Below, one piece after another: positions 51,218-58,629 of a stretch of DNA of 64,000 nucleotides. Position 1 is the stretch's first letter, and every line of letters begins with the position of its first letter. The translations under genes were made by a program, and so were the position numbers. The notes below the pieces were generated by a model. The model did not search any database. It was given only the letters and a program-made list of their open reading frames with translations, and was not told the DNA's origin. This stretch comes from Rhizobiaceae bacterium (GTDB lineage: Bacteria; Pseudomonadota; Alphaproteobacteria; Rhizobiales; Rhizobiaceae), in NCBI GenBank assembly GCA_017643025.1, contig JAEPOG010000004.1, positions 248,001 through 312,000 of the forward strand, written 5' to 3'.

Positions 51218-52303
51218 ATGCTGAAAAAGGATCTCGGGCTGCTGATGCTCATCATCGTGGTGGGCGCCGTGGTCGCGATCATCAACCCGCGGTTCCTGTC
51301 GCCCATCAACCTCGCCAACACGGCGAATCTGGTTGGGCTCTTCGGTATCTTCGCCATCGGCCAGGGTTTCGTGATCATCACGGCGGGCATCGAGCTGTCC
51401 GTCGGATCGGTGATCGCCCTGCTCGGTGTGATCTTTATCGACCTCATCGCCAACCAAGGCGTGCCCTGGCCTCTTGCCGCGCTCATCGTGATTGCGATCG
51501 GCTTCGCCATGGGGCTGGTACATGGCTGGCTGGTCACGAAGATGAAGCTGCAGCCGTTCGTCGTGACGCTGTGCGGCCTGCTGATCTATCGCGGCATCGC
51601 CCGCTTCTACACGCATGACGCAACCGCCGGCTTCCCCTTCGGCGTCAACTTTCCGACGCTCGAATGGCTGGTGACGGGCCGCACAGATTTCGTGGCGCTG
51701 CTCACCGGCGGCACGGTGAAATCGCTGCTGCTCCCGCACTCCTTTGTCTTCATGCTCGCCCTAGCGGCAGTCATGTGGTTCGTGCTGCACCGCTCGGTGT
51801 TCGGGCGCCATCTGTTCGCCGTCGGCAAGAACGAGGAGGCGGCGCGCTATTCGGGCATCCGTACCACGAGAGTCATCGTCGCCGCCTACGTCATCTGCAT
51901 TGTGCTGACGGCGATCGCGTCGATCTTCTTCGCCATGTACACGCGCTCCATCCTGCCCTCAGGCCACGGCAACTTCTACGAACTTTATGCCATCGCGGCG
52001 GCCGTGCTCGGCGGCTTCTCGCTGCGCGGCGGAGAAGGGTCGATCGTCGGCGTGGTGCTCGGCGTCATCCTGCTGCAGGTGCTGCAGAACCTCGTGAACC
52101 TGCTGGGTATCCCGTCATCGCTGAACTTCGCCGTCATGGGGTCAGTTATTCTGATCGGCGTACTCGCCGACAACCAGTTCTCGCGCTATCGCGAACGCCG
52201 CCGTCAGGCGCAGATGGCGTCGGGCCGCGCGGACCGAACCGCTGACGCGGCAGCCGCTCCGCTCGCCATGCGGCAGGCCCAGAAGAACGAAGCGGGCACC
52301 TAG
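51218..52303 (+). CDS. Sugar ABC transporter permease (RbsC type)
   Basis: A 361-residue permease with about ten hydrophobic segments. Family blocks: IITAGIELSVGSVIALLGV, GLVHGWLVTKMKLQPFVVTLCGLLIYRG and VLGGFSLRGGEGSIVGVVLGV. GGGAGG is seven bases before ATG 51218. A charged C-terminal tail of about 40 residues is cytosolic. Co-transcribed with the two-domain ATPase and followed seven bases later by DgoK. Confidence 0.92.
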   Translation: MLKKDLGLLMLIIVVGAVVAIINPRFLSPINLANTANLVGLFGIFAIGQGFVIITAGIELSVGSVIALLGVIFIDLIANQGVPWPLAALIVIAIGFAMGLVHGWLVTKMKLQPFVVTLCGLLIYRGIARFYTHDATAGFPFGVNFPTLEWLVTGRTDFVALLTGGTVKSLLLPHSFVFMLALAAVMWFVLHRSVFGRHLFAVGKNEEAARYSGIRTTRVIVAAYVICIVLTAIASIFFAMYTRSILPSGHGNFYELYAIAAAVLGGFSLRGGEGSIVGVVLGVILLQVLQNLVNLLGIPSSLNFAVMGSVILIGVLADNQFSRYRERRRQAQMASGRADRTADAAAAPLAMRQAQKNEAGT

Positions 52304-52309
52304 GCGAGA

Positions 52310-53236
52310 GTGGTGTCGGATCAGAGCGTCGCATCACGGCTGGACTGGATCGCGGTAGACTGGGGTACCTCCGCGCTTCGCGCCTGGGCGATCGGCGCCG
52401 ACGGCGCGGTGCTGGACGAAGCACGCTCCGGCGACGGCATGGGCAGCCTCGACCGGGAAGGCTACGAACCGGCGCTTCTCAGACTCATTGGCGCGTGGCT
52501 TCCGGCGAAGCCAGCTCGTCCGATACAGGTGATCGTCTGCGGCATGGCCGGCGCCCGGCAGGGTTGGCGCGAGGCGCCGTACAGGTCCGTGCCTTGCGCG
52601 CCGGTCGGGGGCGACCAACTGGAGCCGGTCGCAACAACCGAAACACGTATTTCGGTCTCCATCGTTCCGGGGCTGAGCCAAGCTGGGCCGCCCGACGTCA
52701 TGCGCGGCGAGGAAACGCAGCTCGCCGGCCTCGCCGCAAAACTGGGGCCAGCAACCGCGACCGTCTGTATGCCCGGCACCCACTCCAAATGGGTGAGCCT
52801 GGATAGAGGCAAGGTGACGGGCTTCACCACTTTCATGACCGGCGAGGCATTTGCCCTGTTCGCTGAACGGTCTGTCCTGCGTCATTCGGTCGATGCCGCC
52901 GACACCGACGGAGATGCGTTCGGTTCCGCAGTCGCGGAGACGGTCGACCGGCCGGAGCGCCTGACGTCGGCGCTGTTCGGCATTCGGGCGGGCAGTCTGC
53001 TGGAAGGAGCAAGTGCCGCAACAGCGCGCTCCCGCCTGTCCGGCCTGCTGATCGGTGCTGAACTCGCCGCGGTGCGCCCGCAATGGGACGGCCGCAATGT
53101 GCACATCGTCGGAGCATCGGCGCTCGCGGCGTCCTATGCAGCCGCACTGGAACAGTTGGGCGGAAAGCCCGTCATTGAGGATGCGGAGGAACTGACGCTC
53201 GCCGGCCTCGCGGCCGCGCGGTCGTCTATTGCATGA
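52310..53236 (+). CDS. dgoK: 2-dehydro-3-deoxygalactonokinase
   Basis: A 308-residue DgoK-family kinase. Blocks: AVDWGTSALRAW (phosphate-binding, residues 15-26), VMRGEETQLAG, MPGTHSKWV and FMTGEAFALF. It phosphorylates 2-dehydro-3-deoxy-D-galactonate at C6 in the De Ley-Doudoroff galactose route. Starts with GTG just after the permease stop. Its aldolase DgoA and dehydratase DgoD are not in the window. The C-terminus overlaps the convergent TRAP permease gene by 11 bases. Presence in the ABC operon points to galactose, galactonate or a related sugar as import substrate. Confidence 0.88.
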   Translation: MVSDQSVASRLDWIAVDWGTSALRAWAIGADGAVLDEARSGDGMGSLDREGYEPALLRLIGAWLPAKPARPIQVIVCGMAGARQGWREAPYRSVPCAPVGGDQLEPVATTETRISVSIVPGLSQAGPPDVMRGEETQLAGLAAKLGPATATVCMPGTHSKWVSLDRGKVTGFTTFMTGEAFALFAERSVLRHSVDAADTDGDAFGSAVAETVDRPERLTSALFGIRAGSLLEGASAATARSRLSGLLIGAELAAVRPQWDGRNVHIVGASALAASYAAALEQLGGKPVIEDAEELTLAGLAAARSSIA

Positions 53237-54530
53237 GTCGAGGCAGGAAGAGTGTCAGCTCAGGCCAGGCGATCAGCAGGACGATGAGCACAATGTCGGC
53301 GGCGATGAAGATCGCGACGCCCCTGAAAATGTCGGCCAGCGAGGCGTACTGGCTGGCGACATTGCGGATGACGAACACATTCATGCCAAGCGGCGGCGTG
53401 ATCATGCCGATCTCGAGCAGCTTCACCAGAAAGACGCCGAACCAGACGAGGTCGATGTTCTGTGCATTGAGCACCGGCAGCAGGACCGGCAGCGTCACCA
53501 GCATGGCGCCGAAGGGCTCCATGAACATGCCTAGGATCAAATAGATCACGACGATCAGCAGCATCAGTTCGAAATAGCCGAGCTCGAAATCGTTGACCGC
53601 GCCGCCGATCAGTCCGGCCACGCCGCTGAGGCCGAGGAACTTGGTCAGCATCACCGCGCCGACGCCGATGATGAACAACGACGCGCAGGTGGACAGCGTC
53701 TCCAGCACCGACTGGCCGAACACCTTCCAGCTCATCCGTCCGGTGACGACCGATATGAGGATGGCGCCGGCCGCACCCACAGCGCCTGCCTCGGTCGCGG
53801 TGAACTGCCCGCTGAACAGGCCGCCGAACACGAGCACAATGAGCACGAACACCGGCCAGATGGCGCGGAACACGCCCGATGCGCTGAGCTCTTCCACGCC
53901 GATCGGCGTGCGCGGCACGATGTCCTTGCGCAGGGCGGCAATGAGTAGAATGACAGCCGTGTAGAAGATCGCCGTGAGGATACCGACCGAGATGCCGCCA
54001 ACGAAGACCTTGGTGACCGACGTCTCGGCGAAGACGCCGTAGATGATCATCAGGATCGAGGGCGGTATGAGCGCGCCGATTGTCCCGCCGGCGGCGAGCG
54101 CGCCGGTCGCGAAGCTCGGGCGGTACCCGGCCTTGACCATTTCGGGAATGGCGATGCGACCCATCGAGGCCGCCGTCGCCAGGCTCGATCCGCACACCGA
54201 AGCAAAACCCGAACAGGCAAGAATGGCGGCGATGCCGAGGCCGCCCGGCACCTTGCGAAGACCGAGCTTTGCAGCGTCGAACAGGCCCGCCGTCAGGCCG
54301 GCGTGATAGGCCACGAAACCCATGAGCAGGAACATCGGCACAGCGGACAGCGTCCAGCTGGCGACGAAATCATAAGGCGTGTTGGCGAGAACGCCGATGG
54401 CCGGCTGCAGGCCGAACATGATCCACACGCCGCCGAACGCGACGATGATCATGGCGATCGCCACTGGCACCTGCAGGGCCAGCAGGATGAGCAGGACGAG
54501 GAGACCGAGAAGGCCGGCCGTGAGGTTCAT
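53226..54530 (-). CDS. dctM: TRAP transporter large permease (DctM family)
   Basis: A 434-residue polytopic permease. Blocks: VPVAIAMIIVAFGGVWIMFG, SAVPMFLLMGFVAYHAGLT, FASVCGSSLATAASMGRIAIPEM, GTIGALIPPSILMIIYGV and TPPLGMNVFVIRN, all DctM. Overlaps the small permease gene as ATGA. It serves the MarR/crotonase/ligase aromatic-acid module. Confidence 0.93.
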   Translation of the reverse strand: MNLTAGLLGLLVLLILLALQVPVAIAMIIVAFGGVWIMFGLQPAIGVLANTPYDFVASWTLSAVPMFLLMGFVAYHAGLTAGLFDAAKLGLRKVPGGLGIAAILACSGFASVCGSSLATAASMGRIAIPEMVKAGYRPSFATGALAAGGTIGALIPPSILMIIYGVFAETSVTKVFVGGISVGILTAIFYTAVILLIAALRKDIVPRTPIGVEELSASGVFRAIWPVFVLIVLVFGGLFSGQFTATEAGAVGAAGAILISVVTGRMSWKVFGQSVLETLSTCASLFIIGVGAVMLTKFLGLSGVAGLIGGAVNDFELGYFELMLLIVVIYLILGMFMEPFGAMLVTLPVLLPVLNAQNIDLVWFGVFLVKLLEIGMITPPLGMNVFVIRNVASQYASLADIFRGVAIFIAADIVLIVLLIAWPELTLFLPRLMQ

Positions 54531-55051
54531 TGGGTGGCGCCTTTTTCAGTCGAACTGATCGGCTCGACTCCTGCGACGCCCCGCGCCGCCCGGTAGAGCG
54601 ATACGGCGGCCGCCAGCGCGAAGGCGGTGGGAAGCACGAAATAGCCCGGCCAGGTTGGCAGCGCGAGATTGAGCGATATGACGAAGCTGCGCGCGCCGAA
54701 TTCGCGCATGGCAACCAGCCAGGTCGTGTAGGTCAGCGCCACATAGGCGGCAAAAGTCACCAGCGCTACGACGACATCTATCCAGCGCTTCATGACGTTC
54801 GGGATCACATGCTGGAACACCTCGACGGTGATCATGTCACCGCGCCGTTCGGCCCAGGCAATGGGCAGGAACGCGATCAGCAGCATGTAGTAGTAGGAGA
54901 CGATCTCGATCGTCGCCGGAATGGGCGACGACGCGAAGTGGCGCATGATCACATAGGCGGTCACATGTACAAGCATGAGCATGACGCCGGCCGCTCCGAG
55001 CAGGGCAAGCCCGCCCGTAATCCTGCGCACCGTGTCAATTCCGCCTAGCAT
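54527..55051 (-). CDS. dctQ: TRAP transporter small permease (DctQ family)
   Basis: A 174-residue membrane protein with four hydrophobic segments. The conserved acidic-Tyr stretch PATIEIVSYYYMLLIAFLPIAW, followed by AERRGDMITVEVF, is typical of DctQ. It is 100 bases downstream of dctP, across a hairpin, and overlaps dctM by four bases. Confidence 0.9.
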   Translation of the reverse strand: MLGGIDTVRRITGGLALLGAAGVMLMLVHVTAYVIMRHFASSPIPATIEIVSYYYMLLIAFLPIAWAERRGDMITVEVFQHVIPNVMKRWIDVVVALVTFAAYVALTYTTWLVAMREFGARSFVISLNLALPTWPGYFVLPTAFALAAAVSLYRAARGVAGVEPISSTEKGATQ

Positions 55052-55114
55052 GGTCCACTCGCTTCAAAGAACCGGCGCCCGCCGGCGATTGCCGAACGGG
55101 CGCGCGGTCATGTT

Positions 55115-55142
55115 GGCGGGCGCCCGGCAAATAGCGCCCGCC
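55115..55142 (-). terminator. Intercistronic hairpin after dctP
   Basis: A perfect 9-base stem (GGCGGGCGC / GCGCCCGCC) with a 10-base loop starts nine bases after the dctP stop. No T-run. Most likely an mRNA-stabilising or attenuating element that favours binding-protein production over the permeases. Confidence 0.5.
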
Positions 55143-55151
55143 TGGAGGCTG

Positions 55152-56273
55152 CTAAAGCCCGTATGTCGAGTAGTCGACCTTGTCCCAGACCTCTTCCTGG
55201 ACCTTCGCCGTGATCGCCGCGACGTCACCATCGGCGGCCTCGACGATTGCCGTCCACTTGGCGACCAATTCCTGGAAGCGCGCGATCTTTGCGGCGGCGT
55301 CCTTCACGCCCAGCTGCGAGGTTGCGACTTCGACAGCCGTGTCGATGTCGGTCTTCCGGAACTCGTTGGTCGCGTCGATCATCTCCTGCGTCGCGGGGAT
55401 GATCTCGAGACCTGCTTCGATCGCCTGCTTGCGCACATTCTCAGGTCGCTCGTAACCCCAGTTCTCGGTGAACAGGGCGCTGGCCCGGTTGGCTGCACGG
55501 GCAAGACCCGCACGCTCCTCGGGAGACATGTCGGCCCATGCCGCGTTGGTCACGGTGAAGTTGGACGTGGTGTGGTAAGTGCCCAGCGGCAGGTCGATGA
55601 TGTACTTCGCCACATCGATCAGCCGGTAGGACAGGAGGTCGGAGATCGACCCCATGGTGCCATCGAGCACGCCCTGCGAGATCTGCTCGAACTGGTCGCT
55701 CACAGGCACTTGCGCGGGCGCGGCGCCTACTGCATCCGCCCAGCGCGCGTAAGGTGCGCCGCCGGAGCGCAGACGCAGGCCCTTGAGGTCTGCCAACGAG
55801 CGCACCGGCTTGGTGGTGAGCAGGACGTACACGTCCGACGACCCCGAGCCCATGAACACGCCTCCCAGCGCCTTGAACTCGGCCTGGCATTCGCGGCAGT
55901 TGACGACATATTCCGTCATTGCCGCGCCCATGGCGTGCGGGTTGGTAGCGAGTAGCGCCAGGTCGCCCGTCAGCGCGGTGTTCGGCAGCTCGGCGGGCGC
56001 GAACAGCGGCAGCAGATTGCCGACTTCGGCCAGTTGCGACTGCAGCGCCTGCTTGACCTGCACAATGTTGACGACCTCCGGGCCGATCTGCGTGCCCGTG
56101 AGAGCGCCGTTGGTCTCCTCCGGCAGGAACTCAGCGAACTTGGCGTAGAGCGGATTCGCAGCCGGGTGCACCGGCGGCGCGCCGGAAGCCAGACGCAGTT
56201 CCTTTGCATCCGCACCGGTCAGAGCAATGGCGGCCAGCGACGCAGCCGCGAATGTTTTGGCAAGCAGTTTCAT
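55152..56273 (-). CDS. dctP: TRAP transporter substrate-binding protein (DctP family)
   Basis: A 373-residue periplasmic protein. The signal peptide runs to about residue 23 (LTGADAKEL). DctP blocks: SGAPPVHPAANPLYAKFAEF, GLRLRSGGAPYARWADAVGA (with the ligand-binding arginine) and the C-terminal helices. A CRECQ motif (Cys126, Cys129) could form a disulphide or metal site, unusual for DctP. ATG 56273 follows GGGAGG; the frame reads 11 residues further upstream without support. Given the CoA-ligase module, aromatic or arylpropenoic acids are likely ligands. Confidence 0.9.
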   Translation of the reverse strand: MKLLAKTFAAASLAAIALTGADAKELRLASGAPPVHPAANPLYAKFAEFLPEETNGALTGTQIGPEVVNIVQVKQALQSQLAEVGNLLPLFAPAELPNTALTGDLALLATNPHAMGAAMTEYVVNCRECQAEFKALGGVFMGSGSSDVYVLLTTKPVRSLADLKGLRLRSGGAPYARWADAVGAAPAQVPVSDQFEQISQGVLDGTMGSISDLLSYRLIDVAKYIIDLPLGTYHTTSNFTVTNAAWADMSPEERAGLARAANRASALFTENWGYERPENVRKQAIEAGLEIIPATQEMIDATNEFRKTDIDTAVEVATSQLGVKDAAAKIARFQELVAKWTAIVEAADGDVAAITAKVQEEVWDKVDYSTYGL

Positions 56274-56342
56274 AGTCGTCCTCCCGCGGCACATGCCGCT
56301 TTTCACGGTTTTTCTGGCTCGCCGCTTGCCGCGGTCTTCTGG

Positions 56343-57215
56343 TTACATCTTCAGCAGCCGCCTCGCGTTCTCCTTCAGGATCAGCGGGCGGACCTCGTCC
56401 TTGATCTCAATCTTGTCGAAGTCAGCTAACCACCGGTCCGGCGTTATGGCCGGCCAGTCGGAGCCGAACAGCATTTTGTGCTTGAGGATCGAGTTGGCGT
56501 ACTGGACGAGGATCTTGGGAAAGTACTTCGGCGACCAGCCGCTAAGGTCGATGTAGACGTTGGGCTTGTGCGTCGCGATCGAAAGCGCCTCCTCCTGCCA
56601 GGGGAAGGAGGGGTGCGCGAGGATGATCGGCATCTCCGGGAAGTCGGCCGCGACATCGTCGATATACATCGGGTTCGAGAATTTGAGCTTCAGCCCCATG
56701 CCGCCCGGCATGCCGGCCCCGACGCCTGTCTGCCCGGTGTGGAACAGCGCCGGTTTGCCCGTCTCGGCGATAGCCTCGAAGAGCACGTAGTTTGAACGGT
56801 CGTTGGGGTAGAAGCCCTGCATCGTTGGGTGAAACTTGAACCCCTGCACGCCATGGTTCTCGACCAGATCGCGTGCTTCGCGCGCCCCAAGCTTACCCTT
56901 TGCCGGATCGATCGAGGCGAACGGGATAAGCACGTCGGAATGCGTCGCCGCCTGCTCGGCAACCTCGTAGTTGCTGAAGCGGCGGAAGCCCGTCTCGCGC
57001 TCACTGTCGACCGGGAAGATGCAGCAGGCGATGTTGCGCTCGCGCATATACGCCGCCGTCATCTCGATGGTCGGTTGCGGCGTGTGGTCCATCTTGAAGT
57101 ACTTCTTCATCCACTGCTGGAAGTCGTCATAGCCGTCGTCGGCATGCATGCCGCACGGCTCCTCCGCATGGGTGTGGATGTCGAGAGCGGTGATCTTGTC
57201 GAAATCAATCGGCAT
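56343..57215 (-). CDS. Amidohydrolase, ACMSD-like (PF04909)
   Basis: A 290-residue metal-dependent TIM-barrel hydrolase or decarboxylase. DIHTH (His14, His16) opens the metal site; further candidates are FKFHPTMQ, LFHTGQTG, AHPSFPW and FGSDWP (Asp). Family members include 4-oxalomesaconate hydratase, ACMSD and gamma-resorcylate decarboxylase. ATG 57215 is chosen because DFDKITALDIHTH is the conserved start; it overlaps the MarR stop by 11 bases. In this operon it may decarboxylate or hydrolyse an aromatic-pathway product. Confidence 0.87.
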   Translation of the reverse strand: MPIDFDKITALDIHTHAEEPCGMHADDGYDDFQQWMKKYFKMDHTPQPTIEMTAAYMRERNIACCIFPVDSERETGFRRFSNYEVAEQAATHSDVLIPFASIDPAKGKLGAREARDLVENHGVQGFKFHPTMQGFYPNDRSNYVLFEAIAETGKPALFHTGQTGVGAGMPGGMGLKLKFSNPMYIDDVAADFPEMPIILAHPSFPWQEEALSIATHKPNVYIDLSGWSPKYFPKILVQYANSILKHKMLFGSDWPAITPDRWLADFDKIEIKDEVRPLILKENARRLLKM

Positions 57216-57720
57216 TTTTCTGTACAGCCTCCGACGCGGGCGGCCAGCCCGCGATCTTGCGCGACAGCCTGAGCAGCTGCGCGTGTTCCTCGTCATCAAG
57301 CATGGCGAGCGCCATGCGGTCCGAGCGGTACATGTTCTGTTCGGAGGCGGCAATCTGCCGGCGGCCGGCGGCGGTGACCTTCAGGTGCACGGAGCGCCTG
57401 TCGTTCGGCGGCACATGCCGTTCGATCAGCCCGCGCTCCTCCAGTGCGCGGACCAGCTTGGTCATATTGGGCCATTTGATCTTCAGCACGTCCGCCAGAA
57501 CACCCTGCCGGATGCCGGGGTTCTCGGCGATCGTGTAGAGAACGGTGAATTCGGAAATCTTGATGTCGCTCTGCCCGAACACGGCGAAGAAATGGTCGAA
57601 CACGGTGAGCTGGGCGATGCGCATCACAAAGCCGGCGGACTGTTCGAGCGCGCCAAGCGACACGGTGACCTTGTCGTCATCTGCGCCAACGGGCGCCGTT
57701 TCGGCAGCGGCCGTGCTCAT
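57205..57720 (-). CDS. MarR-family transcriptional regulator
   Basis: A 171-residue MarR protein: FAVFGQSDIKISEFTVLYTI, the HTH in ILKIKWPNMTKLVRALEERG and the wing in PPNDRRSVHLKVTAAG. MarR proteins such as FerC/FerR repress ferulate genes and respond to feruloyl-CoA, matching the neighbouring CoA ligase. Its start overlaps the crotonase stop (ATGA). Likely binds the palindromic site at 58558-58569. Confidence 0.9.
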   Translation of the reverse strand: MSTAAAETAPVGADDDKVTVSLGALEQSAGFVMRIAQLTVFDHFFAVFGQSDIKISEFTVLYTIAENPGIRQGVLADVLKIKWPNMTKLVRALEERGLIERHVPPNDRRSVHLKVTAAGRRQIAASEQNMYRSDRMALAMLDDEEHAQLLRLSRKIAGWPPASEAVQKNAD

Positions 57721-58496
57721 TTCGCACCCTCCGGCAGCTTGAGCCGATCAGCCCGCTTTTCCACAAACGCCCGCATGCGCTCGACCGCTTCGGACGTCGT
57801 TTGCGTCAGCGTGGCGATCATCGTCTCGAAAAAAAGACCTTCGTCGTAACCGCTGTCATGGATGCGCTGCAGCGCATTGATGGTGACGTAGTTGGAGAGC
57901 GGCGCGTTGCCGGCGATGGCCCGGGCGAGTTCCATCGCCTTGTCGAACCCTCCGCCAGCCGAGGCCAGGTAGTTGACGGCGCCGATGCGCTCGCCCTCGC
58001 CGGCGTCGAACGAACGGCCAGTCAACATCATGTCGGTCATGCGGGCGACGCCGATCAGCCGCGTGATGTTCACCGAACCCCCGCCGCCGACGAAAATGCC
58101 GCGCTGCCCTTCCGGCATGGCGAAGAAGGTGTCCGGTTCGGCGACGCGAATATGCGCCGCTGCCACCAGCTCAAGCCCGCCGCCGATTACCGCGCCCTTG
58201 AGCGCCGCGACATAGGGCACCGACCCGCGCTGCATCTTGGCGAAAACGGCGTGCCAGCTTCGCGACCCGGCGATGCCCTGGACGAGGTCCCTGGCGGACT
58301 GCTCGGAGAGGTCGAGCCCGGCGCAGAAATGATCGCCATTGGCGCAGATGACGCCGGCCTTGGCCTCGGAAGCGGCGCGGTCGACGGCGTCGGACAGCTC
58401 GGCGATCAGCGCATCGCTGATCGCGTTGCGCTTGTCCGGCCGGTTCAGCGTCAGGACGGCAACGTCCCCGCTCAGCTCGTACATGACCAGAGCCAT
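57717..58496 (-). CDS. Enoyl-CoA hydratase/isomerase (crotonase family)
   Basis: A 259-residue crotonase. The oxyanion-hole region FCAGLDLSE is near 57-65. Both catalytic glutamates of true hydratases are present at the right spacing: Glu109 (GGGLELV) and Glu129 (AMPEG), 20 residues apart. Hydroxycinnamoyl-CoA hydratase-lyases lack the first of these, so this is more likely a hydratase or another crotonase than a vanillin-forming lyase. First gene of the minus-strand operon (crotonase, MarR, amidohydrolase, then TRAP). Confidence 0.9.
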   Translation of the reverse strand: MALVMYELSGDVAVLTLNRPDKRNAISDALIAELSDAVDRAASEAKAGVICANGDHFCAGLDLSEQSARDLVQGIAGSRSWHAVFAKMQRGSVPYVAALKGAVIGGGLELVAAAHIRVAEPDTFFAMPEGQRGIFVGGGGSVNITRLIGVARMTDMMLTGRSFDAGEGERIGAVNYLASAGGGFDKAMELARAIAGNAPLSNYVTINALQRIHDSGYDEGLFFETMIATLTQTTSEAVERMRAFVEKRADRLKLPEGAK

Positions 58497-58557
58497 GCTC
58501 CGGCTTCCTCCCCGCGACAGTGCCTAGTTCGATTCGACACTATTCATTTTCGAATTA

Positions 58558-58569
58558 TTCATTAGTGAA
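58558..58569. promoter_or_regulatory. ATTAGT motif, site C (near-perfect palindrome)
   Basis: TTCATTAGTGAA, a 12-base palindrome with one mismatched pair, lies in the divergent region between the crotonase and the CoA ligase. An AGTTC/GAACT pair flanks a wider 40-base AT-rich stretch. Size and symmetry fit MarR binding; the core is shared with two sites in the sugar ABC region. Confidence 0.5.
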
Positions 58570-58629
58570 CTATCTTTGCTGTTGCGCGTCAAGACGCTCA
58601 GTGCCCTGATTGGCCAGCGGGAGGTGGAC

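Noticed and set aside
57717..58496. Crotonase as feruloyl-CoA hydratase-lyase (vanillin-forming)
   Set aside because: It carries the hydratase glutamate at 109, which hydratase-lyases lack, and no vanillin dehydrogenase gene is nearby.
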